Shown piece after piece: positions 27,901-36,403 of a stretch of DNA of 64,000 nucleotides. Below the pieces are notes generated by a model. It was not told the DNA's origin. It searched no databases and was given only the letters and a program-made list of their open reading frames with translations. The first letter of the stretch is position 1. Each line of letters starts with the position of its first letter. Location of the stretch: NCBI GenBank assembly GCA_030432255.1, contig JAUIHS010000005.1, forward strand, positions 124,001 to 188,000, written 5' to 3'. The DNA comes from Phycisphaerae bacterium. Lineage in GTDB: Bacteria; Planctomycetota; Phycisphaerae; Phycisphaerales; UBA1924. The position numbers and the translations under genes are program-made.

Positions 27901-28023
27901 ATCCTCGCCAACTGGGCCGCCTCCGGCGCCACGTTCGCACAGGGTGATGTGACCGGCGACGGGAACGTCAACTTCGACGACCTGAACGCCCTGCTCCTCG
28001 AGTGGGGAATGCTCTGCAACTGA
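24937..28023 (+). CDS. Secreted subtilase (S8) with beta-sandwich domains and dockerin-like tail
   Basis: The 1028-residue exported protease starts at ATG 24937 with GGAGG ten bases upstream and a signal peptide ending near GTASAQ. A prodomain-like region (RVVIQFGEPITPQRR...) is followed by the S8 catalytic domain: Asp253 in YDGGTV, His284 in THATHVAGTIAGDG and Ser480 in CGTSMASP. After it come a jelly-roll P-domain-like part with NDLDLVVRDPLG, an Ig-like part and a MAM/choice-of-anchor-like domain (FEDDMEADNGWTLG). The last 60 residues form the cysteine-bracketed two-loop dockerin module. It probably digests external protein or processes surface proteins. It is divergent from the ECF sigma operon, which may regulate it. 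Confidence 0.93.
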   Translation: MISGMTKSARVLSGAALLTLVAGTASAQVAWRSGAEARIERMDQNTAQMALDSLAARKQARRVVIQFGEPITPQRRAALEEAGVRLLSSLGNHAYFANVAEEARTDRAMNAATVISVRAIERQWKLHRAYEAGDIPPFAIVDAAGDSGDGSDPIVAAYVMFHRDVDLAVAERLVAGYDAFVRDSLETANSLVIELPASQIKSLAEDDSVQWLEPPLPKWDSMNDSNRSLVQADTLHTAPYNLNGFGIKVMVYDGGTVLSSHEDFQDLLQGNRAIVRDSAGLSTHATHVAGTIAGDGSASGGTYKGMAPAARVESYGFEYSGSDVFLYQNPGDLESDYNEAINTYNCDISNNSIGSNIAQNFFDCAYEGDYGVCSTVIDSIVGGSLGDPFRIVWAGGNERGNGRCGTGFETVPPPSTAKNHCSVGALNSNDDSITSFTSWGPTDDGRMKPDVSAPGCQSNDDGGVTSASTSGGYTTFCGTSMASPTVCGIGTLLLQDFRAQFPGQPDFRNSTLRALLAHNAADIDDFGPDYRTGYGSVRAHDTVDFLRTGNFLEAAVGQGGAFVAAVTVDPGDPELKITIAWDDVPGVPNTSPALVNDLDLVVRDPLGTQHHVWTLNPGSPDDPAVRTQANHLDNIEQVFVSSPMAGEWSVEIVGFDVPEGPQSFSVTSSGALTAMSIALDSALPTLVAPGDPTTLTVSIDTLNQSVVGGSETFSYRFDGGAFTTVALTPLGGGEYEATLPAANCDDTPEFYFSASGSVTGAATDPPGAPASTYGLTVGEETVAFEDDMEADNGWTLGVAGDDATTGVWTRVDPNGTTAQPEDDHTSGMAFDCYVTGQGSIGGGVGENDVDGGSTTLVTPVIDLSGGDATISYWRWYSNNAGASPGADTFVIDISNNGGGSWTNVETLGPTGPDTIGGWNFHSFTVSDFVAPTGNVQMRFIASDLADGSIVEAAIDDFFVSSVDCTPVVPTCIADVDSSGTVDFDDLNVILANWAASGATFAQGDVTGDGNVNFDDLNALLLEWGMLCN

Positions 28024-28056
28024 TATCCAGAGTTCATCCATCACACGGATCTTCAG

Positions 28057-28092
28057 GGAGCCGGCCTCACAGAGGTCGGCTCCTTTTCTTTT
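28057..28092 (+). terminator. Rho-independent terminator after the subtilase gene
   Basis: The 12-bp stem GGAGCCGGCCTC / GAGGTCGGCTCC (one G-T wobble, loop ACA) is followed by TTTTCTTTT. It lies 33 bases after the stop. Confidence 0.92.
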
Positions 28093-28379
28093 CGGGCTCC
28101 TCACATGTGCGTGCCCCCTCCCGGGATGGGGCGGGCCTGCGCCGCCTGCTGGTGACCCTGACACGCAGAAAACCGGCTCCCCGCCACCCGATCGACGTGA
28201 ATCAGGTCGATATCACTCGCATGCCGGCATCTTTGCGCCTGCATCCATGCACATCCGGCGACCCGCGTGGCGGTGGCCTTGTCGGGCCGCGTGTGGTCAT
28301 CTACACTCGTGCATTCGCCTCCTTTCATTCGTCCATCCGGATGAATGGAAGATTGCTCTGACCACGGAGATCCCATCCA
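28093..28379 (+). other. metK upstream region
   Basis: Together with the terminator before it, this is a 356-bp gene-free stretch. It holds an inverted repeat ATCGAC-N9-GTCGAT at about 28190-28212 and a likely promoter at 28279-28307. No SAM-I, SAM-II or SAH riboswitch core was recognised in the roughly 65-base leader. Confidence 0.4.
28279..28307 (+). promoter_or_regulatory. Probable sigma70-type promoter of metK
   Basis: TTGTCG and TACACT are separated by exactly 17 bases, each matching 4 of 6 consensus positions. The start point would be near 28314, giving a leader of about 65 bases. Confidence 0.45.
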
Positions 28380-29552
28380 ATGTCCTACCTTTTCACTTCC
28401 GAATCCGTCTCCATGGGCCACCCCGACAAGGTCGCGGATCAGATTTCCGACGCCGTACTGGATGCCATGCTCGCCGAGGACCCGGACAGCCGTGTCGCCT
28501 GCGAGTGCCTGGTCTCAACGGGAATGGCCGTGATCTCCGGTGAGGTCACCACCAAGGCGTATGTCGAAATCTCCGACCTCGTTCGTGAGACCATCCGACG
28601 CATCGGCTACACCGATGCCCACATGCGCTTCGATGACGAGTCCTGCGCCGTGCTGGTCAGCCTCAAGCAGCAGTCCCCGGACATCGCCGCTGGGGTCGAC
28701 CGCGAAGGCGCCGGTGACCAGGGCATGATGTTCGGATTCGCCTGCCGCGAGACGGAGGAACTCGACCCCGGCACCTTCATGCCGCTCCCGATTCACCTCT
28801 CGCACCGACTCGTCGAGCGCCAGGCCGAAGTGCGCCGCTCCGAGCAGATCGCCGCACTCCGCCCGGACGCCAAGAGCCAGGTCACCGTCGAGTACGACGA
28901 CAACAACGTCCCGCAGCGCGTCACCGCCGTCGTCCTCTCGACGCAGCACGGCCCCCAGTGGTCGTCGAGCGATGAACAGGCCAAGCTGCGCGATCTCGTT
29001 CGGCAGGACATCATCAAGCCCACCCTCGGTGACCGCTGGTGGAACGACGACATCCAGGTCCACATCAATCCCACCGGTATCTTCGAGATCGGAGGACCTC
29101 ACGGTGACGTCGGGCTCACCGGACGCAAGATCATCGTCGACACCTACGGCGGCCGAGGCCGCCACGGTGGAGGTGCCTTCTCCGGCAAGGACCCGACCAA
29201 GGTCGACCGTTCCGCCGCCTACATGGCGCGCTACATCGCCAAGAATGTCGTCGCCGCCGAACTCGCTGACATCTGCGAGGTGCAGCTCAGCTACGCCATC
29301 GGTGTCGCCGAACCCGTCAGCATCAACGTCGACTGCAACGGGACCCACAAGGCAGACGAGGACAAGATCGCGGCAGCCATCAGGGACATCTTCGAACTGA
29401 CGCCACGTGGCATCATCGAAGCCCTCGGACTGCGCAAGCCGATCTTCTCCGCCACCGCAACACACGGCCATTTCGGTCGCACACCTGAGGGCGACCACTT
29501 CACCTGGGAGCGGCTCGACAAGGTCGATGCCCTCCGCAACGCGGTGAGTTGA
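28380..29552 (+). CDS. metK: S-adenosylmethionine synthetase
   Basis: The 390-residue cytosolic enzyme makes SAM from methionine and ATP. It shows [21 protein letters not shown] at the N-terminus (ATP-binding HPDK), [12 protein letters not shown] (methionine and ATP site), the P-loop-like [19 protein letters not shown] and the C-terminal FGR motif in [11 protein letters not shown]. The length equals the usual 380-400 residues. No strong ribosome binding site is seen (CACGGAGATCCCATCCA before the ATG includes GGAG at a 9-base distance). The next gene begins two bases after its stop, suggesting co-transcription. Confidence 0.97.
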   Translation: MSYLFTSESVSMGHPDKVADQISDAVLDAMLAEDPDSRVACECLVSTGMAVISGEVTTKAYVEISDLVRETIRRIGYTDAHMRFDDESCAVLVSLKQQSPDIAAGVDREGAGDQGMMFGFACRETEELDPGTFMPLPIHLSHRLVERQAEVRRSEQIAALRPDAKSQVTVEYDDNNVPQRVTAVVLSTQHGPQWSSSDEQAKLRDLVRQDIIKPTLGDRWWNDDIQVHINPTGIFEIGGPHGDVGLTGRKIIVDTYGGRGRHGGGAFSGKDPTKVDRSAAYMARYIAKNVVAAELADICEVQLSYAIGVAEPVSINVDCNGTHKADEDKIAAAIRDIFELTPRGIIEALGLRKPIFSATATHGHFGRTPEGDHFTWERLDKVDALRNAVS

Positions 29553-29554
29553 TC

Positions 29555-30418
29555 ATGTGTTGCCGGCGCATTGCGTTCGCTCTCCTCCTCGGCATGAGTG
29601 TGCTTCCGCTGGTCAACTGCCAGGCCATCCGCGACCTGCACGAAGTCGTTGCTTCTTCGGATCGTCCGGAGATACGCCTGCACAATGTGCAGCTTCGTGG
29701 CCTCACGCTCAGCGGCGCCACACTGGACTTCGATGTTGAGGTGCTGAATCCGTACGACGTCGCTCTACCTCTGCTCGATGCCTCCTACAACCTTGCCTCG
29801 AAGGGCGACCCCTTCCTGACCGGTGAAGCCGAACTGGAACGCCTGATCCCCGCATCGGGTTCATCACGCATGACGCTCCCTGTCACAGTCACCTTCGCCG
29901 GACTCCTCGATGCGCTCAAGGGTGTGCAGCCGGGCGCAGTCATTCCGTACAGCGCCGGACTCGACTTCTCCGTCGATGCGCCCGCAATCGGACGAATCGG
30001 TATCCCGGTCAGGCATCGCGGCGAGTTGCCCGTCCCCACCCCACCCACCGTGGAACTGGGTCATATCGAGTGGACAGAGATCGGGCTCTCGAACGTCGGC
30101 GCCAGATTGACCCTGAACGTCACCAATCTCAATGACTTCCCGGTCGACCTCGAGGATCTCGGAATCAATCTCGCTCTCGCGGGAACAAGCGTCGCGGACG
30201 CCGGGATCAAGCGCAGGACACAACTCACTTCCGGCCGCGAAGCGACTCTCGAGATCCCGATCTCCTTCTCCCCCAACGAAGTCGGCCTGGCGGTCCTGAG
30301 CATCGTGCGGGGAAGCGAAGCGTCCTATGACCTCCGCGGCACGCTCGAGGGCACCACCCCCTTCGGCCCGCTGCAACTCCCCTTCGAGAAGAGCGGCCGC
30401 ACGAGCCTGAGTCGCTGA
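29555..30418 (+). CDS. Exported LEA14/WHy-domain protein, possibly a lipoprotein
   Basis: The 287-residue product has a signal peptide (MCCRRIAFALLLGMSVLPLVNC) whose LVNC could be a lipobox, although Asn at -1 is atypical. The mature part contains two Water-stress-and-Hypersensitive-response domains of about 110 residues each: VQLRGLTLSGATLDFDVEVLNPYDVALPL and IEWTEIGLSNVGARLTLNVTNLNDFPVDL show the paired LNPY/NLND motif. Such proteins are linked to desiccation tolerance in plants and some bacteria. ATG 29555 is used, with GGTGAG seven bases upstream; TTG 29549 is an alternative. It follows metK by two bases and converges on the unknown operon downstream. Confidence 0.8.
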   Translation: MCCRRIAFALLLGMSVLPLVNCQAIRDLHEVVASSDRPEIRLHNVQLRGLTLSGATLDFDVEVLNPYDVALPLLDASYNLASKGDPFLTGEAELERLIPASGSSRMTLPVTVTFAGLLDALKGVQPGAVIPYSAGLDFSVDAPAIGRIGIPVRHRGELPVPTPPTVELGHIEWTEIGLSNVGARLTLNVTNLNDFPVDLEDLGINLALAGTSVADAGIKRRTQLTSGREATLEIPISFSPNEVGLAVLSIVRGSEASYDLRGTLEGTTPFGPLQLPFEKSGRTSLSR

Positions 30419-30427
30419 GCCCTGAGA

Positions 30428-32644
30428 TCAGTGCGAGAAGCGATATCCGTTTCGGGTATGGAGCTTCCAGCCCTCAATGTCGTTGGGATTCGAACCGCCC
30501 TGCCAGGGTCCACCTCGATCACCCCACCGCCGCTTCCAGAACTTGCCCTTCGTCGGCCCCGGTGGATTGTCAGTCTCGCGGAGCATGAACAGGCTTCCGA
30601 TGGTTTCCAGATCGATCCGACGGTGCCCCCAGTGACCACCGAATCGGAGCACAATCTCGCGCGACCTGTGAGCGTTGCGTTCTGACTCTTCAGCCCATTC
30701 CAGAGGAACCGGAAGTCCCTTTGAGAACTCACCAAGATTCGGAATGGCATGTTGCCAGGTTGGCCACGCGATACCCTGGCCGGCATGACTCGAAACAACC
30801 TGGTCTTCATCGGAGATCTTCTTCTGGATCGGGCCGACACCGGCATTGACCAGGAAGCGTTCATTGAGTCCGATCCCGTCACGCCGAGGCCACCCTTCTT
30901 CGCCGCCGTGCCCCGCATTCGGCCACGGCTCATTCGACCCCCACTCGAGATAGACAAGCGGATGCACGTCGCCTGCCGCGGTCCGGTGGTACTCCAGCGA
31001 CTCCGGGAGGATGAAGATCTGGCGACCATGGTTGTGGTAGATCGCGTGGACAAGGTGAGGAACATGAGGCTTCGCGACATTGATGCAAAGATCGATACAG
31101 AGCCAGTCACCCTCATGCGATCCCGCTCGCTGATCCTCCACGGCCGGGTTCTTGTACGTCGCGCTCTCGTTCCACGTCAGGAAGACAAAGTACTGCACTG
31201 ACAACAGGTGCTGGTGGTCCGTGAAGGGGCGCCAGACGCGCGCAAAGAGACCATCACCCGCATCTGCCGCGGCATCCCAACCCCCGCTGTTGCCTTGCCA
31301 CCACAACTCCGGTTGGCTCTCGAGCGTGAGGGAGATCAGGTCATGATCAGCGCGAGGAATGTCATAGAGAAGCGAAGGCTTGACGGGCCGCTGTGTGCGG
31401 AAGTCTTCACCAAGTCCCCTGAATCTACCACGGACCGACTCGAACCGATCAGTCAGTTGCATCGCCTCTCGCGGATTCAGTCTGTAGAGGTCCGGATCCA
31501 GGTCCCCCTTTCTCTCGGGTCTCAGAACCACATTCGACTCGGTCGCGAACCAGTAGGGATCGCATGGCACACCAACTCGATCAGCCGTGCCGTGCTCAAT
31601 GGGCCGGTCCAGAACGATCAGCGGTGCAAATGCATCAATGAGATGACGCTCCAGCTGATCATCGATCTTGTCAACGTCCTCGTCGACAAACCCATCAGTC
31701 GCCTCCGGGATCGACCGACCCGCGCCCGGGATGGCCTCTCGAACGACCACCTCCAGAATGAGCTCATTGCGATCGACTCGAGAACGCAGAACCTTCAGCT
31801 CCGCGCCTACCGCGTCGATCTCACGTTGCAGCGACTTCGTCGCAGCGGTGACCTGTGATCGGATGCGCGAATCGATCGATTGATCGAGGGCGATGATCCT
31901 GATGATCATCTCGCGGCGAAGATCCCTGAGTTCCTCACGAAGCCGACTGAGGTCATCCGTCGTCCGTGCCTCGAGCGCTCGGACGGCCTGGGCATTCACC
32001 CAGTGCGACTCCCGTGCCCATGCCCTCGCATCCGGGAATCTGATCACACCATTGCCGTCTTCGGAATAGATTGCTGAAGCGACCCTCGAAGAACTCAGGT
32101 GGTACACCCTCAGGAACCACGCTTCGAGATCTGCGCGCTCCTCGACTGGCGTTTCCATGATGAGAAGTGTCCCGATCAACCGAACGTCCAGAAGGCTGCC
32201 AGCATCCAGTTCTGCATCAGGCACGGGGGCCACGCTCTGGACGAACTCCATCATTCCGGCCAGGAGCATCGGTTGATACGCCTTTGGCCGGGCATTCACG
32301 TAGGTCTCGAGAAGTTCGAACCGCGCCGGGGTGGAACCCCATCGGGTTGCTTCGATCACACATACGATCGCCGACGCCTCTGCAGCCGGGCGGTCAGGAC
32401 TCGGGACGGCTTCGAGCACGGCATCGACGTCGCGAAGGAACACATCCATCGCTCCTGATGGACCGACTCCACGAGTCTGTTCGCCCTCATCAATGAGACG
32501 GCCAACGTCACGAGCTTTGTAGGCCTGCTGGATAGCAAGTACAGCCGCAGCCGGCGACAGCGTCGTCTCAAGTTTCGCCAGACCATCCGCGCACGCGGAA
32601 CAGAGCAGGACAATTGCCAGTGTGCTCCTGTATATGATGTTCAT
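30428..32644 (-). CDS. Exported protein with coiled coil and Vps62-like C-terminal domain
   Basis: The 738-residue product has a signal peptide (MNIIYRSTLAIVLLCSACADG), possibly a lipoprotein signal. A helical region and a coiled coil follow at about residues 225-300 (LSRLREELRDLRREM..., LQREIDAVGAELKVLRSRVD). The C-terminal 390 residues (FAPLIVLDRP..., VQYFVFLTWNES, AGSHEGDWLCIDLCI, HNHGRQI, HPLVYLEWGSN) resemble the Vps62/DUF946 family, of unknown biochemistry. Its ATG overlaps the stop of the upstream gene (TGATG), so the pair is translationally coupled. Nothing points to a pathway. The Vps62 likeness was judged by eye from the EGDW and H-rich blocks. Confidence 0.75.
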   Translation of the reverse strand: MNIIYRSTLAIVLLCSACADGLAKLETTLSPAAAVLAIQQAYKARDVGRLIDEGEQTRGVGPSGAMDVFLRDVDAVLEAVPSPDRPAAEASAIVCVIEATRWGSTPARFELLETYVNARPKAYQPMLLAGMMEFVQSVAPVPDAELDAGSLLDVRLIGTLLIMETPVEERADLEAWFLRVYHLSSSRVASAIYSEDGNGVIRFPDARAWARESHWVNAQAVRALEARTTDDLSRLREELRDLRREMIIRIIALDQSIDSRIRSQVTAATKSLQREIDAVGAELKVLRSRVDRNELILEVVVREAIPGAGRSIPEATDGFVDEDVDKIDDQLERHLIDAFAPLIVLDRPIEHGTADRVGVPCDPYWFATESNVVLRPERKGDLDPDLYRLNPREAMQLTDRFESVRGRFRGLGEDFRTQRPVKPSLLYDIPRADHDLISLTLESQPELWWQGNSGGWDAAADAGDGLFARVWRPFTDHQHLLSVQYFVFLTWNESATYKNPAVEDQRAGSHEGDWLCIDLCINVAKPHVPHLVHAIYHNHGRQIFILPESLEYHRTAAGDVHPLVYLEWGSNEPWPNAGHGGEEGWPRRDGIGLNERFLVNAGVGPIQKKISDEDQVVSSHAGQGIAWPTWQHAIPNLGEFSKGLPVPLEWAEESERNAHRSREIVLRFGGHWGHRRIDLETIGSLFMLRETDNPPGPTKGKFWKRRWGDRGGPWQGGSNPNDIEGWKLHTRNGYRFSH

Positions 32645-34428
32645 CAGCGCACCACCTGCCCGTCCTCGCCCAACGCAAGAAACACAATCAGCTGACCCTC
32701 GCGATCAAGCTCGTCGAGGTCGGACACGAACCTGGTCCAGTGTCCGCGCCGAGCATGCCCGATGATGGAGTCAGTTGAACTTCCCTTTCCTCGAATGCCG
32801 AACTGCTTGAGTTGTTGGGGCATGAAACCGGCACGCAACCCCGCCGCAAACAGCCGATCAAACTCGCGGTCTTCGTGTGCCTGCCAGCGATCGTGAATCT
32901 CGACAGTGGGAACCACACTCGGACGCCTCGTCGTGAGAATCTCCGCTGCGCTCCTGAGCAGAGACTCACAATGATCGAAGAGCCCAAGCGCCGCAGCAGC
33001 GTCCACGGATTGACATGACGTGAGCAGGCTCCACTCCGGCCAGACCATGCCCGAATCCTCAAGGAAGGCCGCTGCGTTCTCGGGAGACTGCTGGAGCAAC
33101 GCGATGTACAGGAGTGACTCCGCGGCGTCCCGGTTGCGTCTGGGCCTCTCAAAGATATGTTCATCCCCCACAGCTACCGCAAGTTCGGTGCTGCCCATTT
33201 CGTCGATCACAGCGCGTGCATCGTCAAAGCTTCCCTGGAGAATGTGCTGCTGGATCAGCAACATGTAGGCGAGCGCGGAGAAGTGGGTGTAGTCATTCAT
33301 TTCGTTCGAGAAGCCGTGTGCAAGTGATGCCTTCGCTGCTTCCCGCGCATCTCTGAGGACCTCGAGAATCTCGGCTTCGGACTCCGTACCGCGCAGCAAT
33401 GCGCGGAGGTAGGCCGTACGCGCCAGGGATCTTGGCTTGCATTGAGCCGCCCACCGTTCAGACTCCGCGTCAATGAACGCTTGCTTCTCTTCCTTGCTCC
33501 GCCATGGTCTGCCCCTCGGACTCTCCCCATACAGGGGCTCCAGACGTTGAGCATGCCAGGCACGCCCCATCTCCTGACGGTCGACCGCCTCTGCCCTCGC
33601 AAGGAAGCCGAACCGCCGGTCAGACCGCTCCTTCGAAGACCCGATTGCAGCCGAAGCCAGTTCATGCCAACCCAACGCCCGCTCCTCGAGCAACCGTGCG
33701 TCAAAATCAAGCTCCTGTCCGGCAATTGCCTTCCAGAGCCAAAGCCCACGCTCTGCCATCCTCCTGTGCTCTGCCTGGTCTGGCGGTCTGCGGTCACGCT
33801 TGCGTCGCTTCTCTATCAGATTCCGGAGATACCGCTCACTGGTGGCTCGTGATCGCCCCTCGAAGAGGGCCGCGACCGTCTTGAGCTGATCCTCCGACAA
33901 CTCGGCAAGACGCGACACGGGAAGGTCCAACTGAAAAGCGCCCGGCAGCAGAGCCGCGGGGTGGAGGGATGATGCTTCGATGAACTTGAGCGCGGATTGA
34001 TAATCCGCAGCGTCCATCAGGAGCGTCATTGCACCGACCTCTGATCGACCTGTCTCGAGCGATGCCGCCGCCGCCCGCTTTGCCCAGTACGGAGTTGACT
34101 TCACCGCCGACTCGAGACTGAGCTTGAACTCGGAAACATCACTGAGCAGCTCCTCAATCTCCCGCAGGGAGGCATCTTCAGAAACCGCTGCAGAGCGATT
34201 CGACAACTCGATAACCCGATCGTCACCCGCAACCATGCGAGCAAGAGACTGAGTGTCGGCATCCCAGGCTTCTCTGAGTGTCTTCAGAAGGTCCTGCTTG
34301 CTTGTCAACTCCCACGCTTCAAGTCTGCGACTCGTGTCGCTTTCCTGACTGAACACTGGAGATGAGCCGGCGAAGCTCATCGCAAGCACGATCACCGCGC
34401 CATGCATCAACTTAACATTCGTCGTCAT
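32644..34428 (-). CDS. Large exported helical protein of unknown function
   Basis: The 594-residue product starts at ATG 34428, with GGAGG five bases before it, and has a signal peptide (MTTNVKLMHGAVIVLAMSFAGSSPVFSQ). The mature protein is almost all helical, rich in Glu, Arg and Ala, with TPR- or Sel1-like helix pairs (YWAKRAAAASLETGRSEVGAMTLLMDAADYQSALKFIEA; EVLRDAREAAKASLAHGFSNEMNDYTHFSALAYMLLI, each quoted in part). No domain was recognised with certainty. It is coupled to the Vps62-like gene by a TGATG overlap, so the two exported proteins are made together and probably act together in the periplasm. Confidence 0.75.
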   Translation of the reverse strand: MTTNVKLMHGAVIVLAMSFAGSSPVFSQESDTSRRLEAWELTSKQDLLKTLREAWDADTQSLARMVAGDDRVIELSNRSAAVSEDASLREIEELLSDVSEFKLSLESAVKSTPYWAKRAAAASLETGRSEVGAMTLLMDAADYQSALKFIEASSLHPAALLPGAFQLDLPVSRLAELSEDQLKTVAALFEGRSRATSERYLRNLIEKRRKRDRRPPDQAEHRRMAERGLWLWKAIAGQELDFDARLLEERALGWHELASAAIGSSKERSDRRFGFLARAEAVDRQEMGRAWHAQRLEPLYGESPRGRPWRSKEEKQAFIDAESERWAAQCKPRSLARTAYLRALLRGTESEAEILEVLRDAREAAKASLAHGFSNEMNDYTHFSALAYMLLIQQHILQGSFDDARAVIDEMGSTELAVAVGDEHIFERPRRNRDAAESLLYIALLQQSPENAAAFLEDSGMVWPEWSLLTSCQSVDAAAALGLFDHCESLLRSAAEILTTRRPSVVPTVEIHDRWQAHEDREFDRLFAAGLRAGFMPQQLKQFGIRGKGSSTDSIIGHARRGHWTRFVSDLDELDREGQLIVFLALGEDGQVVR

Positions 34429-34758
34429 GAGGACCTCCGGAGTCTGAAGTTGTCTCGTTGGCTGATACTGGATGCTATATCTGCTGCACGGGGAATCAAC
34501 CGGGCCGCCCGTAGGAAATGGACCCGAGCGATCTGACCGGGCATGGGACATCATCAGAACCAATGATCTGCCTGGCCCCCGCCCGCAAGTCACCTGCCCC
34601 GCGGGCGATGTCCGTTTATGCCGGTTGTGCGGGATGAACACGAACTCCCGATCCACAATCGGAAACTGCATGCTTCCAGACTCTGCTTATTGATTCGAGT
34701 CTTGACCTGCGAGGTGAACCTCCTCGTCGCTCTGCTCCCTCCCACACTGGAGACGTCC
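34429..34758. other. Divergent intergenic region, 330 bp
   Basis: It separates the exported two-gene operon (minus) from a PEP-CTERM gene (plus). GGAGG for the minus start and GGAG for the plus start are visible at its ends. TATAGC-like and TTGACC-like words occur but not with convincing promoter spacing. No repeat, RNA gene or further coding sequence was recognised. Confidence 0.4.
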
Positions 34759-35385
34759 ATGCGCACATCACGGACCTCGCTGATCACCGCAGTTCTCATG
34801 GCCTCCTGCGTCGGCTCTGCGTCACATGCCGCGATCGTTGGGCCTGGAGATGTGACGCCGACTGTGACGGAGGGGTTCGAAGATTTCAGCTACGGGTACC
34901 ACAGCGACCCGCTGAGTGTCTTCGATGGACTCGCCACGATCACCGGCGAGAGCGGCAACGGGGTGATCGTGGCGCGTTCCTGGCACTACAACGGTGTGGT
35001 CACGCCTCATGCCGAAGCGAAGTTCATCGGCAGCCCGGGCCAGCCCGTTCGGTACCGCTTCAGCATGCCCATGAACTACTTCGGTGGCTACTTCGCAACC
35101 AATTCGGATACCGCCGATGGCTTCATCGATTTCTTCGACGAAGAGGGCGCACTGATCGCCTCCGAGGCGCTGACAGCCTCGCGTGCCATGGATGACGGGA
35201 CGCCGTGGGACTGGAACGGGTTCTTCCTCGACTCCCCGTTCAGTGAAGCCGTCGTTCGCGGCAATAGCGAGACGGGTGGCTTCGTGATGCAGGACAGCCT
35301 CGAGGTTCGGGTGGCGGTACCCGCGCCTGCTTCCCTCGCGCTCGCCGCGGGGGCTGGCCTCCTCGCCGCCCGCCGCCGGCGCTGA
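34759..35385 (+). CDS. PEP-CTERM-type secreted protein
   Basis: The 208-residue product has an N-terminal signal peptide (MRTSRTSLITAVLMASCVGSASHAA), a beta-rich body of about 155 residues (TEGFEDFSYGYHSDPLSV..., GYFATNSDTADGFIDFFDEEG) and a C-terminal sorting tail VPAPASLALAAGAGLLAARRRR. The tail is the planctomycete variant of PEP-CTERM, expected to be recognised by an exosortase. GGAG lies six bases before ATG 34759. The body resembles PEP-CTERM proteins with a carbohydrate-binding-like jelly roll, but no ligand can be named. It is convergent with the next PEP-CTERM gene. Confidence 0.82.
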   Translation: MRTSRTSLITAVLMASCVGSASHAAIVGPGDVTPTVTEGFEDFSYGYHSDPLSVFDGLATITGESGNGVIVARSWHYNGVVTPHAEAKFIGSPGQPVRYRFSMPMNYFGGYFATNSDTADGFIDFFDEEGALIASEALTASRAMDDGTPWDWNGFFLDSPFSEAVVRGNSETGGFVMQDSLEVRVAVPAPASLALAAGAGLLAARRRR

Positions 35386-35393
35386 CGCGCCAA

Positions 35394-35423
35394 TGAAAAG
35401 GGCACCCCATTGCTGAGGTGCCC
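35394..35423 (-). terminator. Terminator between convergent PEP-CTERM genes
   Basis: GGGCACC and GGTGCCC form a 7-bp stem around a 10-base loop. On the minus strand the stem is followed by CTTTTCATT, so it mainly serves the gene at 35450-36226; it may also stop plus-strand transcripts. Confidence 0.75.
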
Positions 35424-35449
35424 TGCATTCAATCAGTTGATGTCGTGAC

Positions 35450-36226
35450 TCAGCGACGACGGCGGAAAGCGGCCAGGCCGCCGCAGCCGATCATGGCCAG
35501 CGTCGAGGGCGCCGGGATCGTGATGTAGTCGACAAGATTACGAAGCAGCTGCTCGTTGTCGAGCGCGCTGAGCGGGAAGTCGGAGCCGGTGCCGTCGTCC
35601 TTCAGGAACGACTGATCACCGACAAAGGCCACGTTGCCGGCGCCGCCCATGCCGTCGTTGACGGCAAGGAAGTCCTCGCCGGTCGCAACGAGATCAATGG
35701 CTGTGCCCGAAACGGCAACTGTCCGGTTGAAGTCGATGCCGACCTGCGAGAGGCCCATCGTCACGGGGTGGGCGACGAAGTCGGACACCACAATGCCGGC
35801 GGCGTTCGAGGCAGAGCCGGAGAACGTACCACCGAGAGGACCGGTGATCGCATTCATGTTGCCGATGTTCGCATCGGAGGCGCCGCCACCCTCACCGAGT
35901 GAGAGCATGCCCCGACCACCCGCAACAAAGTTGCTGATCGCGGCCATCTCAGAAGCGGAGTACAGGCCGCTGCCGTTGTACGGATTCATAGTGATGATGG
36001 CATCAATGCCCGCGAGGTTGCCGCCGTCGTACGAGGTCAGCGGGACGATGGTGTGGCCCATCGACATGAGGACCGAGCGAAAGTCGTCGTAGTCGCCGCC
36101 GGTGGCGAGGTAGTCAGATGCGTCGAAGCCGTTGCGGCCATCGACACCAATTGTCGCGGCATTCGCCGTTCCGAGGCCAATGACGGACATCACAGCAACT
36201 GCACCGATAGTGCGCACAGAACTCAT
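35450..36226 (-). CDS. PEP-CTERM protein with glutamine-amidotransferase-like (DUF4350-type) fold
   Basis: The 258-residue product starts at ATG 36226 with AAGGAG six bases upstream and a signal peptide (MSSVRTIGAVAVMSVIGLGTANA). The mature domain (FRSVLMSMGHTIVPLTSYDG, LAGIDAIITMNPYNG, MAAISNFVAGGRGMLSLGEGG) follows the class I amidotransferase-like fold used in DUF4350 and IFT52-type domains, without a catalytic Cys. The C-terminus IPAPSTLAMIGCGGLAAFRRRR is the sorting tail. It is likely a surface-attached, non-enzymatic binding protein. Confidence 0.82.
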   Translation of the reverse strand: MSSVRTIGAVAVMSVIGLGTANAATIGVDGRNGFDASDYLATGGDYDDFRSVLMSMGHTIVPLTSYDGGNLAGIDAIITMNPYNGSGLYSASEMAAISNFVAGGRGMLSLGEGGGASDANIGNMNAITGPLGGTFSGSASNAAGIVVSDFVAHPVTMGLSQVGIDFNRTVAVSGTAIDLVATGEDFLAVNDGMGGAGNVAFVGDQSFLKDDGTGSDFPLSALDNEQLLRNLVDYITIPAPSTLAMIGCGGLAAFRRRR

Positions 36227-36403
36227 GCGTTTCTCCTTGTTCTCCTGAAACTCCAATTTGCTCCCGCCCCTGTGCGGGGGCGTTCGACTGTGCAAGTCGA
36301 TAACAGGGTCTAATCTAACCCCGTGAGGATGGGAAACAACCCGTACAAGGGAGTTTTTTGCACCCGAACGGCGCGCACGACGGTCCAGATAGCTTGAGAA
36401 GAG

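Noticed and set aside
28093..28379. SAM riboswitch upstream of metK
   Set aside because: No SAM-I or SAM-II core was recognised; only a short inverted repeat and a likely promoter are visible.
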